64,000 bases of DNA from Saccharothrix sp. S26 (GTDB taxonomy: Bacteria; Actinomycetota; Actinomycetes; Mycobacteriales; Pseudonocardiaceae). The notes beneath the pieces were generated by a model. It searched no databases, had not been told where the DNA came from, and saw only the letters and a program-made list of their open reading frames with translations. Below are positions 8,039 through 17,257 of the stretch, one piece after another. The stretch is taken from NCBI RefSeq assembly GCF_021390395.1, contig NZ_JAJUWT010000007.1:186001-250000 (forward strand). The letters run 5' to 3'. The position numbers and the translations under genes are program-made. The first letter of the stretch is position 1, and every line of letters starts with the position of its first letter.

Positions 8039-8917
8039 GTGGAATTGACCTGGTTCGACGTGTTGTCCCCCGAGCAGGCCGATGAGGTCTCCGGTCTGCT
8101 CGGGGCCGCCGAAGCCGCCGACGGTGTCGCTCCCGTCGGCGAGGCCGTCCTGCTGCGCCTGCGCCCCGACGCGCCCGGCAGCCGGCACCTGCTGGCCCGT
8201 GATGGCGACGAGCTCGTCGGCTACCTGCACCTCGACGTCTTCGGCGACGCCGACGGCAACGAGGTCGCCGAGCTGGCCGTGCACCCCGACCACCGCCGCC
8301 GCGGCCATGGCACCGCGCTGGTCGAGGCCGTGGCCGACCGCGCGAAGCCGCTGCGCGTCTGGTCGCACGGCGGTCACCCCGGCGCGGAGGCGCTGGCCGC
8401 CGGGCTCGGCTACCGCAAGGTCCGCGAACTGCTGCGCCTGCGCCGCCCGCTGGACGCCGACCTGCCCGCGCCCGTGCTGCCCGACGGCGTCACGCTGCGC
8501 GCGTTCGTGCCCGGTCGGGACGAGGCGGCCGTCGTCTACGTCAACCACCGGGCGTTCGCGTGGCACCCCGAGCAGGGCGCGATGAGCATCGAGGACGTGC
8601 GGCAGAAGGAGGAGCAGCCGTGGTTCGACCCGGCCGGGTTCCTCCTCGCCGTCGACGCCGAGGGGCGGCTGCTGGGCTTCCACTGGACCAAGGCGCACAC
8701 CGCCGACCTCGGCGAGGTGTACGTGGTGGGCGTGGACCCGGACGCGCAGGGCGGCGGCCTGGGCAAGGCGATCACGTTGGCGGGCCTGGCGCACCTGCGT
8801 GACGCGGGCCTCACCGAGGTGATGCTCTACGTCGAGTCCGACAACGCTGCGGCGTTGGCCGTGTACGACCGGTTGGGTTTCACGCGCTGGGACTCGGACG
8901 TCCAATACGCCCGGTAG
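8039..8917 (+). CDS. mshD: Mycothiol synthase (two GNAT domains)
   Basis: MshD acetylates Cys-GlcN-Ins with acetyl-CoA, the last step of mycothiol synthesis. The 292-residue protein has tandem GNAT domains; the N-terminal one carries the pyrophosphate loop HRRRGHG and the C-terminal one VDPDAQGGGLGK followed by ESDNAAALAVYDRLGF. A GTG at 8039 starts the family-typical VELTWFDVLS; GACAAT ends 8 nt upstream, suggesting a leaderless message. Presence of this gene confirms a mycothiol-producing actinobacterium. Confidence 0.93.
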   Translation: MELTWFDVLSPEQADEVSGLLGAAEAADGVAPVGEAVLLRLRPDAPGSRHLLARDGDELVGYLHLDVFGDADGNEVAELAVHPDHRRRGHGTALVEAVADRAKPLRVWSHGGHPGAEALAAGLGYRKVRELLRLRRPLDADLPAPVLPDGVTLRAFVPGRDEAAVVYVNHRAFAWHPEQGAMSIEDVRQKEEQPWFDPAGFLLAVDAEGRLLGFHWTKAHTADLGEVYVVGVDPDAQGGGLGKAITLAGLAHLRDAGLTEVMLYVESDNAAALAVYDRLGFTRWDSDVQYAR

Positions 8918-8997
8918 TGACAAACCCATCACGCCATGCAAACGTGCAGGTCACGGGACACCCAAAAGGCGGTGTACTCCGTCACTTCCCGTGTGGT

Positions 8998-9019
8998 GTT
9001 CACTCGTCGTTCACCTTCT
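8998..9019 (+). promoter_or_regulatory. PHO box (PhoP site) upstream of pstS
   Basis: Two adjacent 11-bp direct repeats, GTTCACTCGTC and GTTCACCTTCT, match the actinomycete PhoP-binding unit consensus (GTTCAYY pattern). A -10-like TACCGT lies 27 bp downstream (9047-9052). The same geometry occurs at phoU (17218-17239). PhoP itself is not in the window. Confidence 0.8.
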
Positions 9020-9111
9020 CCTGGGGGCCTGTCCACCCTCGCTACCTACCGTCCGTGTCGAGCGGCGGGGCTTCGCCGCGCAACCCGCTTCCGTAGCTGG
9101 AGGACTCCCAG

Positions 9112-10236
9112 GTGAAGACCAAGCGACACGGCGCCGTACTCGGCCTGATCGCGGCCGGTGCGCTTCTGCTCACCGCGTGTGGCAGCGACAACAACGCCCC
9201 CGCGGGCGGGACGTCGGCGGCCGGCGACACGGCCTCCTCCGTGCCCGTCGAGTGCGGTGGCAAGTCGAAGCTGAGCGCCGAGGGCTCTTCCGCGCAGCAG
9301 AACGCGATCGCCACGTTCATCCAGGCCTACCAGGCGAAGTGCCCGGGTTCCGACCTCGCCTACAACGCCTCCGGCTCCGGTGCGGGCGTCAAGCAGTTCA
9401 ACGCGGGCCAGGTCGACTTCGGCGGCTCCGACTCGCCGCTGTCGGAGAGCAAGGGCGAGGTCGCCGCGGCGGCCGAGCGCTGCAAGGGCAACCCGGCGTG
9501 GAACCTGCCGCTGGTGTTCGGCCCGGTCGCGCTGGGCTACAAGCTCGAGGGCGTCAAGGACCTGGTCCTCAACGGCGAGGTGACCGCCAAGATCTTCAAC
9601 GGCGGCATCAAGAAGTGGAACGACCCGGCCATCGCGGCGCTGAACTCCGGCGCGTCGCTGCCGGACAAGGACATCAAGGTCGTCTACCGCTCGGACGAGT
9701 CGGGCACGACGGACAACTTCCAGAAGTACCTGACCGCCGCCTCCAAGGGCGCGTGGACCCAGGGTGACGGCAAGCAGTTCAAGGGCGGTGTCGGCGAGGC
9801 CAAGGAGAAGTCCGCCGGTGTCGCGCAGGCCGCGGGCTCCGTCGACGGCGCCATCACCTACGTCGAGCTGTCGTTCGCGCAGGACAACAAGCTGTCCCTG
9901 GCCAAGATCGACAACGGCGCCGGCCCGGTCGAGCTGACCAACGAGACGGTCGGCAAGGCCATCGACGGCGCCAAGATCAAGGGCACCGGCAACGACCTGG
10001 TCCTCGACCTGAACTCGATCTACGGCTCCACCACCGCGGGCGCCTACCCGCTGCTGCTGGCCACCTACGAGATCGTCTGCTCCAAGGGCTACGACGCCGA
10101 CACCGCGAAGGCCGTCAAGGCGTTCCTCACGGTCGCGGCGACGAGCGGCCAGGACGGCCTGGCGGACGCGGGCTACGCTCCGCTGCCCAAGGCCTTCCAG
10201 GACAAGCTGCTGACCGCCATCAAGGCCATCGCCTGA
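9112..10236 (+). CDS. pstS: Phosphate ABC transporter substrate-binding lipoprotein
   Basis: PstS captures phosphate outside the membrane for PstCAB. The 374-residue precursor has a lipoprotein signal ending LLLTACGS with the lipidated Cys at residue 23. Phosphate-binding loops are visible as [32 protein letters not shown] and [12 protein letters not shown]. The GTG start follows GGAGG at a suitable distance and the PHO box by about 95 nt. It is the first gene of pstSCAB and should be induced by phosphate starvation. Confidence 0.96.
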   Translation: MKTKRHGAVLGLIAAGALLLTACGSDNNAPAGGTSAAGDTASSVPVECGGKSKLSAEGSSAQQNAIATFIQAYQAKCPGSDLAYNASGSGAGVKQFNAGQVDFGGSDSPLSESKGEVAAAAERCKGNPAWNLPLVFGPVALGYKLEGVKDLVLNGEVTAKIFNGGIKKWNDPAIAALNSGASLPDKDIKVVYRSDESGTTDNFQKYLTAASKGAWTQGDGKQFKGGVGEAKEKSAGVAQAAGSVDGAITYVELSFAQDNKLSLAKIDNGAGPVELTNETVGKAIDGAKIKGTGNDLVLDLNSIYGSTTAGAYPLLLATYEIVCSKGYDADTAKAVKAFLTVAATSGQDGLADAGYAPLPKAFQDKLLTAIKAIA

Positions 10237-10270
10237 CCAGGCCGGCACACTTCCCGGGAACGCCATTGCG

Positions 10271-11326
10271 ATGAACGACCGCACAGTGGCCCCACGCCCC
10301 GCGGGCACCGGCACGACCGGTGCCCGTGAGGGCGTTCCGGCTGCCCGACCCGCCTCGGAGGCCCCGATTCCCCCGATCACGGAAGCCGAGAAGAAGACAC
10401 ACGTCCGGCCGGGTGACCGGATCTTCGCAGGCCTGGCCACGGGGTCGGGCATCTTCATCGTGGTCCTGATCGCGGCGATCGGCGTCTTCCTGCTGCTCCA
10501 GGCCATCCCCTCGCTCGCCCTGGACAAGGTCAACTTCCTGACCAGCCGCGAGTGGTCCACCGGCGACGTCAACGACATGCGCTACGGCATCCTGGACCTG
10601 CTCCTGGTCACCGTGGTGTCGTCCGCGTTCGCGCTGATCATCGCGATGCCGATCGCCCTGGGCATCGCCCTGTTCCTCACCCAGTACGCGCCGCGCCGGC
10701 TCGCCCGGCCCTTCGCCTACGTCATCGACCTGCTGGCCGCCGTGCCGTCGATCATCTTCGGCCTGTGGGGCCTGCTCGTGCTCGGCCCGGTGCTCACCCC
10801 GATCGGCGAGTGGCTGACCGCCAACCTCGGCTGGATCCCGCTGTTCGACACGGGCAACGTCAGCATCGAGCTCGGCGGCACCATCTTCACCGCCGGCATC
10901 GTGCTGGCCGTGATGATCCTGCCGATCATCACCGCGGTCAGCCGCGAGGTGTTCGACCGCACCCCGGTCACCCACGTGGAAGGCGCCATCGCGCTCGGCG
11001 CCACCAAGTGGGAGGTCGTGCGGACCACCGTGCTGCCGTTCGGCAAGGCGGGCTACGTCAGCGCCTCCATGCTCGGCCTCGGTCGCGCCCTCGGCGAGAC
11101 GATCGCCTTGACGATCATCCTCAGCGGCACGGGCGCCGCGTTCGCGTGGAGCCTGTTCGACGGCGGCGCGACGTTCGCGTCGAAGATCGCCCTGGCCGCG
11201 CCCGAGTTCAACGACCCGCGCACGGCGGGCGCCTACATCGCCGCCGGCCTGGTGCTGTTCGTGCTCACGTTCGGCGTCAACGCCATCGCCCGGTCCATCG
11301 TCGCCGGTCACAAGGAGTACGAATGA
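10271..11326 (+). CDS. pstC: Phosphate ABC transporter permease PstC
   Basis: The 351-residue protein has a cytoplasmic N-terminus of about 50 residues and roughly six transmembrane helices. The family core [20 protein letters not shown] and the EAA-type loop [19 protein letters not shown], followed by [12 protein letters not shown], identify a PstC subunit. It forms a heterodimer with PstA. Its stop overlaps the pstA ATG (ATGA). Confidence 0.95.
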   Translation: MNDRTVAPRPAGTGTTGAREGVPAARPASEAPIPPITEAEKKTHVRPGDRIFAGLATGSGIFIVVLIAAIGVFLLLQAIPSLALDKVNFLTSREWSTGDVNDMRYGILDLLLVTVVSSAFALIIAMPIALGIALFLTQYAPRRLARPFAYVIDLLAAVPSIIFGLWGLLVLGPVLTPIGEWLTANLGWIPLFDTGNVSIELGGTIFTAGIVLAVMILPIITAVSREVFDRTPVTHVEGAIALGATKWEVVRTTVLPFGKAGYVSASMLGLGRALGETIALTIILSGTGAAFAWSLFDGGATFASKIALAAPEFNDPRTAGAYIAAGLVLFVLTFGVNAIARSIVAGHKEYE

Positions 11327-12237
11327 CGACCGACACGGCGGACCTGAACCGCCTCGCCACGCCGCCGACGTTCCAGAGCGTCAGCGGCGCGCGCAAGCTC
11401 AAGAACGGCATCGCCACCGCGCTGGTGTACGGGGCGTTCCTCGTCGCGATCGTGCCGCTGGTCTGGGTGCTGTTCGTGGTGATCCAGCGCGGGTTCCCGG
11501 TGGTGCTCGACGGCGACTGGTGGCAGAAGTCGCTGTCCGGCCTGCTGGGCCGCCAGCAGGGCGGCGGCGTCTACCACGCGATCTACGGCACGCTGGTGCA
11601 GGGCCTGGTGTGCGGTGTGCTGTCCGTGCCGATCGGCCTGTTCGTCGGCGTGTACCTGGTGGAGTACGGCGGCCGGTCGAAGCTCGCCCGGGCCACCACG
11701 TTCATGGTCGACATCCTGACCGGTGTGCCGTCCATCGTGGCCGCCCTGTTCGTCTACACGCTGTGGATCACCTACTTCGGCTTCGGCCGCAGCGGGTTCG
11801 CGGTGTCCCTCGCGCTGGTGCTGCTGATGGTGCCGGTGATCGTGCGGACCACCGAGGAGATGCTCAAGATCGTGCCGGACGAGCTGCGCGAGGCGTCCTA
11901 CGCGCTCGGCATCCCGAAGTGGAAGACGATCGTGAAGGTCGTCGTCCCGACCGCGCTGTCCGGCATCATCACCGGCATCATGCTGGCGCTGGCCCGGGTC
12001 ATGGGCGAGACCGCGCCGGTGCTCGTGCTGGCCGCGTACGCGCCGTACATCAACTACAACCTGTTCGAAGGGCCGATGGCGTCGCTGCCGCTGCTGATGA
12101 CCTCGGAGCGGAACAACCCGACGCAGGCCGGTTTCGAGCGGATCTGGGGTGCGGCGATCACCCTGGTCATCATCATCACGCTGTTCAACCTGCTGGCGAC
12201 CGTGATCTCGCGGTGGCTGGCTCCGAAGACGAAGTGA
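11323..12237 (+). CDS. pstA: Phosphate ABC transporter permease PstA
   Basis: The 304-residue permease begins [15 protein letters not shown] at an ATG overlapping the pstC stop. It has about six transmembrane helices, the PstA features [23 protein letters not shown], and the EAA loop [17 protein letters not shown] followed by [11 protein letters not shown]. It pairs with PstC and receives PstB. The next gene starts 10 nt after its stop. Confidence 0.95.
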   Translation: MTTDTADLNRLATPPTFQSVSGARKLKNGIATALVYGAFLVAIVPLVWVLFVVIQRGFPVVLDGDWWQKSLSGLLGRQQGGGVYHAIYGTLVQGLVCGVLSVPIGLFVGVYLVEYGGRSKLARATTFMVDILTGVPSIVAALFVYTLWITYFGFGRSGFAVSLALVLLMVPVIVRTTEEMLKIVPDELREASYALGIPKWKTIVKVVVPTALSGIITGIMLALARVMGETAPVLVLAAYAPYINYNLFEGPMASLPLLMTSERNNPTQAGFERIWGAAITLVIIITLFNLLATVISRWLAPKTK

Positions 12238-12247
12238 GCGGGCGGTC

Positions 12248-13024
12248 ATGGCCAAGCGCATCGACGTGAAAGACCTCAACCTGTACTACGGCAAGTTCCA
12301 CGCCGTGGACGGTGTCTCGCTCGCCGTGCCGCCGAAGAACGTGACGGCGTTCATCGGCCCGTCCGGTTGCGGGAAGTCCACCGTGCTGCGGTCGTTGAAC
12401 CGCATGCACGAGGTGGCGCCCGGGGCCCGGGTGGAGGGCACCGTGCTGCTCGACGGCGAGGACATCTACGCGTCCTCCGTCGACCCGGTGCAGGTGCGCC
12501 GGACCATCGGCATGGTGTTCCAGCGCCCCAACCCGTTCCCGACGATGTCCATCCGGGACAACGTCGTGGCGGGCCTGAAGCTCGCGGGCGAGCGGAACAA
12601 GAAGAAGCTCGACGAGGTGGCCGAGCGGTCGTTGCGCGGGGCGAACCTGTGGAACGAGGTCAAGGACCGCCTCGACCGACCCGGCGGCGGCCTGTCCGGC
12701 GGTCAGCAGCAGCGGCTGTGCATCGCGCGGGCGATCGCCGTGCAGCCGGACGTGCTGCTGATGGACGAGCCGTGCTCGGCGCTGGACCCCATCTCGACCC
12801 TGGCGATCGAAGACCTGATCACGGAGTTGAAGAAGGAGTACACGATCGTCATCGTCACCCACAACATGCAGCAGGCGGCGCGGGTCAGCGACCAGACCGC
12901 GTTCTTCAACCTGCTGGGTGTCGGTCAGCCGGGCCGGCTGATCGAGGTGGACGACACGGAGAAGATCTTCTCCAACCCGAGCCAGAAGGCCACCGAGGAC
13001 TACATCTCGGGCCGCTTCGGCTGA
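12248..13024 (+). CDS. pstB: Phosphate ABC transporter ATP-binding protein
   Basis: PstB powers uptake. The 258-residue ATPase has Walker [10 protein letters not shown] at residues 37-45, signature LSGGQQQRL, Walker B VLLMDEP and the H-loop [11 protein letters not shown]. It has normal PstB length. A strong hairpin follows the stop, ending the pst operon before the ESX-associated cassette. Confidence 0.97.
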   Translation: MAKRIDVKDLNLYYGKFHAVDGVSLAVPPKNVTAFIGPSGCGKSTVLRSLNRMHEVAPGARVEGTVLLDGEDIYASSVDPVQVRRTIGMVFQRPNPFPTMSIRDNVVAGLKLAGERNKKKLDEVAERSLRGANLWNEVKDRLDRPGGGLSGGQQQRLCIARAIAVQPDVLLMDEPCSALDPISTLAIEDLITELKKEYTIVIVTHNMQQAARVSDQTAFFNLLGVGQPGRLIEVDDTEKIFSNPSQKATEDYISGRFG

Positions 13025-13039
13025 TCCACCCCGGTTCCC

Positions 13040-13072
13040 GGAAGCCCTCCCACCTGCAGCGGGAGGGCTTCC
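13040..13072 (+). terminator. Hairpin terminator of pstSCAB
   Basis: GGAAGCCCTCCC and GGGAGGGCTTCC form a perfect 12-bp stem around a 9-nt loop, 16 bp after the pstB stop. There is no U-tract, as is common in high-GC actinobacteria. Confidence 0.75.
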
Positions 13073-13187
13073 GCGCGTTCGGGTGACAACGGAACCGCGC
13101 GGTCGTCCCTGCCGTCAAAATCAAGACATGGTCCTCCGTTCGGGGGTACCGTGACCGATGGGATCGGCAGACTCGCAGGGGGTAACC

Positions 13188-13589
13188 GTGGCGGCGGAAG
13201 GTGCGTGGAGCGCACAGTCCATGCAAGCTATGACGGCCAGCATGGTGGGGCTGAAGCAGGCCGCCGAGTCCGGTTCGTTCGCCATCAGCCAGGAGGGCGC
13301 CGAGGCCTACCTGAAGGCCATCGACAGCGCGCAGAAGGATCTGCGGAAGATGGACGGGGACGTGCTGCTGCTCCGGCAGGACGTCAAGCTCGGCACCAGT
13401 CCGGACGGCACCGCCATGGCCCGTTACAACAGGGAGAGTGTCGAGGGCGGTGCCGGGACGTCGGGCATCGTGCCCGCCATCGATCAACTGAAGGTGGCAC
13501 TGGAAGAAGCACGGCTGGCGCTTCAGAAGGCGATCGAGAACTATCGCGAGGTTGACGACTCCAATGCCGGTACCTACAAGCGCTACTGA
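13188..13589 (+). CDS. Helical ESX-cassette protein of unknown function
   Basis: The 133-residue protein is predominantly helical and has no signal peptide (AEGAWSAQSMQAMTASMVGL at the N-terminus). Its size and all-helical character resemble small ESX-associated proteins, and it opens a cassette that includes a WXG/PPE-like protein and EspG. The GTG at 13188 is preferred because AGGGGG lies 6 nt upstream; an in-frame ATG at 13158 lacks a ribosome site. No named family is recognised. Confidence 0.7.
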   Translation: MAAEGAWSAQSMQAMTASMVGLKQAAESGSFAISQEGAEAYLKAIDSAQKDLRKMDGDVLLLRQDVKLGTSPDGTAMARYNRESVEGGAGTSGIVPAIDQLKVALEEARLALQKAIENYREVDDSNAGTYKRY

Positions 13590-13601
13590 GGGTGGAACCA
13601 G

Positions 13602-14132
13602 TTGATCAAGGTATTGTCGGCCCGCGTCTTTCTCGCGTCGGTGGTGCTCGGGCTGGTCCTCACCGGCTGCACCACCGAGGGCACTCCCACCCCGAGTGCC
13701 GGCTCCACCACCACCGAGAAGACTGTGGAAACCACCACCAGTACGAAGGCTTCCGGCAGCGGCAACACTCTTGCCGACTTTGACGCTTGCGAGGCCCTGA
13801 AGTCCGCAGCCGGGTTGCAACTGACCGAGATCGAAGCGGACGGCCAAGCCTGCGACGCGGAGTTCTCCGCCACGACGTCGGTGACGGTCAAGGCGCAGCC
13901 GTCACTGAAGATCGACGAGGCGGTTGGAAAAGAGCTGTCGGACATCACGGTCGGGTCGCGCAAGGCCAAACTCGTGAAGGCTCCGTCGTCGGAGTCGTCG
14001 TGCTTGGTCGCCATCGAGGTGACCGCCACCTCTAGGGTCGATGTGGGAGCCTCCGCGAACGCCTCGCAAGCTGAGGCGTGCGAGGCCGCCACCAAGGTCG
14101 CCGAAGCCATCGAACCGAAGCTGCCCAAGTAA
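13602..14132 (+). CDS. DUF3558-type lipoprotein
   Basis: A TTG start, preceded by GAGGGTGG, gives a 176-residue precursor with a lipobox LVLTGCTT and a Thr/Ser-rich linker. The mature domain has the DUF3558 arrangement with cysteines in FDACEAL, GQACDAEF, SSCLVAIEV and AEACEAA, suggesting two disulfides. DUF3558 lipoproteins are abundant in Pseudonocardiales and often adjoin ESX-linked genes. The function is unknown. Confidence 0.78.
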   Translation: MIKVLSARVFLASVVLGLVLTGCTTEGTPTPSAGSTTTEKTVETTTSTKASGSGNTLADFDACEALKSAAGLQLTEIEADGQACDAEFSATTSVTVKAQPSLKIDEAVGKELSDITVGSRKAKLVKAPSSESSCLVAIEVTATSRVDVGASANASQAEACEAATKVAEAIEPKLPK

Positions 14133-14151
14133 CCCGAGGGGGGAGAACGTC

Positions 14152-15717
14152 GTGACGCCGCCGAACTCGCAGCCGTCGTACGGACCGCCGCCGCAGCCGC
14201 ACAACAACAGCCAGGCGACCCAGGTCACCTACGCCGGCCAGACCGAAGCCGAGCTGCGCGCCGAGTACGAGCGCGAGCGCGCCGCCCACCCCGGGATCTT
14301 CGGCGCCATCACGACGCTCGACGACTACCTGCGCTACAAGCAGCAGTCCGCCCAGTACCAGTCCGCGCAGGAGCAGCAGCTGGAGCAGGTGGTCGAGAGC
14401 TACCGCCCGCCGCTGTCCCCGCCCGGCTCGAACTACCTGGCCTGGGACCACAAGGCGCTGCAGCAGATGGTCACCGAGAACATGGCCCCCAGCACCGCCA
14501 ACGAGCAGGGCGAGGCCTGGACCAAGATCGGCAACACGCTGGCCGAGCTGCAGGCCAACCTGACCAGCGCGACGGCCGCCAGCAAGGGCGCGTGGCAGGG
14601 CGCGGCGGCGGAGGCGGCGCAGGGGTACTTCACCAACGTGGCCACCTGGTCCGGCAACGCGGCCCAGGGCGCGCAGCTCACCGGCAACAAGCTGTACGCC
14701 CAGAGCACGGCGGCCGAGCAGGCGAAGAACGCGATGCCCGAGCCGGTCGAGTTCAGCACCGCCGACGCCTACAAGATGTTCTTCTCCGAGCCCAACCCGT
14801 TCAAGTGGGCCGAGACGATCGACCAGATCGAGCAGAAGTTCGAGGAGAAGCAGCAGGCCCACGAACGTGCGGCCGAGGTCATGACGACCATGTCCACGAG
14901 CTTCCAGGAGTCGGGCTCCACCATGCCCGCCTTCTCCCCGCCGCCGCCCATGGAGGGTTCCGGCGGCAGCGGCGACCCCGGTCGCCCCGGCACGGGCGAG
15001 ATCAACGGCCGGCCGACCGTCCCCAGCGGCACGGGCAACGGCACGGGCAGCGGCAGCGGCAGCGGGTTCGGCGACCTCGGCGTGCCCGGCGGTGGCGGCA
15101 GTGGCAACGGCAGCGGCGGTGGCAACACCAACCAGTCCGGTTTGAACGGTCCCGGCGGTGGCACGACGACGTTGCCCGGTCCCGGCGGCGGCGGTGGTGG
15201 CGGGAACACGAACATCCCCGGCCCCGGCAACGGCCCCTACCCGCCCGGCATCTACCCGCCGGGCACGGGCCCCAACCAGCGGCCGACGACCCCGCCCGGC
15301 GGACGTCCCCCCGGCATGCCGAACGGTCCCGGCCGGGGCCCCGGCGGCGGTCCCGGTGGCCGTGGCTTCGGCGGCGGCCCGGGTGGCCTCCCCGGTGGTG
15401 GCCCCGGCGGCATGGCCGCGGCCGGTCGCGGTGGCCTGGGCGGCTTCGGCCCCGGCGGCAGCGCGGGCACGCTCGGTGAAGCGGGTCGATCGGGCTCCGG
15501 CGGGTTCGGGCCGGGCGGCAGCGGTGGTCTCGCGGGCGCGGGTGCGGCGGGTCGTGGCGGTCCCGGCGGCGCGGGCGCGGCGGGCATGGGCGGCGCGGGC
15601 GCGGGCCGCGGCGGTGGCGAGGAGGACAAGGAGCACAAGGCCGCGTCCTACCTGGTGGAGACCGAGGACGTCTTCGGTGACGGCACCATGGTCGCCCCGC
15701 CGGTCATCGGCGGGTGA
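14152..15717 (+). CDS. WXG100/PPE-like protein with Gly/Pro-rich tail (ESX substrate candidate)
   Basis: The 521-residue protein has a helical N-terminal domain of about 240 residues with a WXG-like turn, SKGAWQGAAAEAAQGYF, near residue 150. The rest is a Gly/Pro-rich low-complexity tail, ending in a short acidic-to-hydrophobic segment (VETEDVFGDGTMVAPP). The layout recalls PPE-type substrates of type VII secretion. The GTG follows GGGGGAG; a longer upstream frame would overlap the lipoprotein gene. Its stop overlaps the espG start, so the two are translationally coupled, as expected for a substrate and its chaperone. Confidence 0.75.
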   Translation: MTPPNSQPSYGPPPQPHNNSQATQVTYAGQTEAELRAEYERERAAHPGIFGAITTLDDYLRYKQQSAQYQSAQEQQLEQVVESYRPPLSPPGSNYLAWDHKALQQMVTENMAPSTANEQGEAWTKIGNTLAELQANLTSATAASKGAWQGAAAEAAQGYFTNVATWSGNAAQGAQLTGNKLYAQSTAAEQAKNAMPEPVEFSTADAYKMFFSEPNPFKWAETIDQIEQKFEEKQQAHERAAEVMTTMSTSFQESGSTMPAFSPPPPMEGSGGSGDPGRPGTGEINGRPTVPSGTGNGTGSGSGSGFGDLGVPGGGGSGNGSGGGNTNQSGLNGPGGGTTTLPGPGGGGGGGNTNIPGPGNGPYPPGIYPPGTGPNQRPTTPPGGRPPGMPNGPGRGPGGGPGGRGFGGGPGGLPGGGPGGMAAAGRGGLGGFGPGGSAGTLGEAGRSGSGGFGPGGSGGLAGAGAAGRGGPGGAGAAGMGGAGAGRGGGEEDKEHKAASYLVETEDVFGDGTMVAPPVIGG

Positions 15718-16511
15718 GCGTGTTCTCGTTCGCCTTGTCGTTCGCGGCGGCCGACATGCTCTGGGAGGACCTGAAGCTCGGCAGCCGTCCCTACCCGTTC
15801 GAGTTCCCCTACTTCGGGCAGACGTTCGACGAGCGGCGCGGCATCCGCGACGCCGTGTACCGCGACCTCGAGTCACGCGGCCTGGCCCGGCGCGGCCGGG
15901 TCGCGCCCGAGGTGGAGGAAGCGCTCACCCTGTTGGTGCGCTTCGACTACAGCCTCAACGCGATCGCGTCCCTCGACGCGCGCAACGTCGAGCGCCAACT
16001 GCTGGCGCGCGGCGGCGCGGCCGGTGAGAACGCGGCGCTCGCCGTGATGGACGACCGGCAGATCAAGGTCGACCTGATGCGGGCGCCCGCGCTGCTGCGC
16101 GCGGTCGTGGACCTCGTGCCGCCCGCCCGCCCGGGCCCCGGCCAGTCGATCACGGTGCCGATGCCGACATCCGCGCCACCGCCGCCACCGCGCCCCGACG
16201 ACGACTTCGGCAACGCGCGGTTCACCCAGGCCATGGCCCCGCGCTCGTCGACGTCCACCCAGGTCCGCGCGTTGGAGGCGGTGTTCGAACGGCCCCGGCT
16301 GCGCGCCGGCCAGTTCGGCGTCACGGTCCGCGGCAGGCACGGCCGCGAGCAGCGCGCGCCGCAAGTCGCGTGGTTCGACAACGACCAGGGCCGCTACATG
16401 TCGCAGACGCGGCAGGGGCCGGACGGCCAGAAGTGGCTCACCCACGCCCCCGCCGACAACGCGCGCATCGCCGCCCAGCTCGCGCAGGAGCTGAACGGCC
16501 TGCTCACCTGA
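15714..16511 (+). CDS. EspG-family ESX chaperone
   Basis: The 265-residue protein has features of EspG proteins, which bind PE/PPE-type substrates in the cytosol and deliver them to a type VII secretion system. The N-terminus reads LSFAAADMLWEDLKLG, then PFEFPYFGQTFDERR, and the C-terminal half contains RAGQFGVTVRGRHGRE. The GTG overlaps the upstream stop (GTGA). No EccC, EccD or MycP gene is in the window, so the cassette must use a secretion apparatus encoded elsewhere. It converges on phoU with a 3-nt gap. Confidence 0.8.
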   Translation: MSVFSFALSFAAADMLWEDLKLGSRPYPFEFPYFGQTFDERRGIRDAVYRDLESRGLARRGRVAPEVEEALTLLVRFDYSLNAIASLDARNVERQLLARGGAAGENAALAVMDDRQIKVDLMRAPALLRAVVDLVPPARPGPGQSITVPMPTSAPPPPPRPDDDFGNARFTQAMAPRSSTSTQVRALEAVFERPRLRAGQFGVTVRGRHGREQRAPQVAWFDNDQGRYMSQTRQGPDGQKWLTHAPADNARIAAQLAQELNGLLT

Positions 16512-16514
16512 CGG

Positions 16515-17177
16515 TCAGGAGCCGTCGGCGTGGTAGCCGGGCATCCGGCCCGTGACCACGAAGACGGTGCGCTTGGCCACCGACACGGCGTGGTCGGCGA
16601 AGCGCTCGTAGAACCGGCCCAGCAGGGTCGTGTCGACCGCGGATGGCACGCCGTGCTGCCAGTCCTTGTCCATGATCACGGTGAACAGGTGCCGGTGCAG
16701 GTCGTCCATCGCGTCGTCGGCGTCCTCCAACGACCGCGCCCGCTCCACGTCCTGCGTGCGGATGATGTCGGTCGCCTCGCGCGCCAGCTCGACCGCGATG
16801 CGGCCCATCTCGGCGAAGTACGGCCGCACGGTCTCCGGCAGGACCGGGTTCGGGTGCCTGCGGCGCGCGGCCTTGGCCACGTGCAGCGCCAGGTCGCCCA
16901 TCCGCTCGACGCTCTCGGCGGCGTGGATGACCGACAGCACGATGCGCAGGTCGGTCGCGACCGGGGCCTGCAACGCCAGCAGCGCGTAGGCCTGCTCCTC
17001 GATGGCCGACCGCACGTCGTCGATCTTGGCGTCGTCACCGATCACCTGCTCGGCGAGGGCTAGGTCAGCCCCGAGCAGGGACGCGGTCGCGCGCTCCATC
17101 GCGTCACCGGCCATGCCGCACATGTCGGCGAGCTGGCCGGCGAGTTGTCCGAGCTGGTCGTGGTAGGCCTCACGCAT
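16515..17177 (-). CDS. phoU: Phosphate signalling protein PhoU
   Basis: The 220-residue protein has two PhoU helical repeats with the metal-binding patterns [15 protein letters not shown] and [12 protein letters not shown]. PhoU links Pst transport to the PhoR/PhoP system and represses the regulon at high phosphate. TAGGCT ends 7 nt before the ATG, and a PHO box lies 27 bp upstream of that hexamer. It lies convergent to the ESX-associated cassette and 3.5 kb from pstB rather than adjacent to it. Confidence 0.93.
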   Translation of the reverse strand: MREAYHDQLGQLAGQLADMCGMAGDAMERATASLLGADLALAEQVIGDDAKIDDVRSAIEEQAYALLALQAPVATDLRIVLSVIHAAESVERMGDLALHVAKAARRRHPNPVLPETVRPYFAEMGRIAVELAREATDIIRTQDVERARSLEDADDAMDDLHRHLFTVIMDKDWQHGVPSAVDTTLLGRFYERFADHAVSVAKRTVFVVTGRMPGYHADGS

Positions 17178-17217
17178 GGCCGTCAGCCTACGGCCAGGTC
17201 ATCGCGGTAGCGACCCG

Positions 17218-17239
17218 CCCCGGTGAACCGACGATGAAC
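17218..17239 (-). promoter_or_regulatory. PHO box upstream of phoU
   Basis: On the minus strand two 11-bp direct repeats, GTTCATCGTCG and GTTCACCGGGG, match the PhoP unit. The -10-like TAGGCT is 27 bp downstream, the same distance as at pstS, which supports PhoP activation at both. Confidence 0.78.
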
Positions 17240-17257
17240 CCGAGACGTCCAGTCGGC

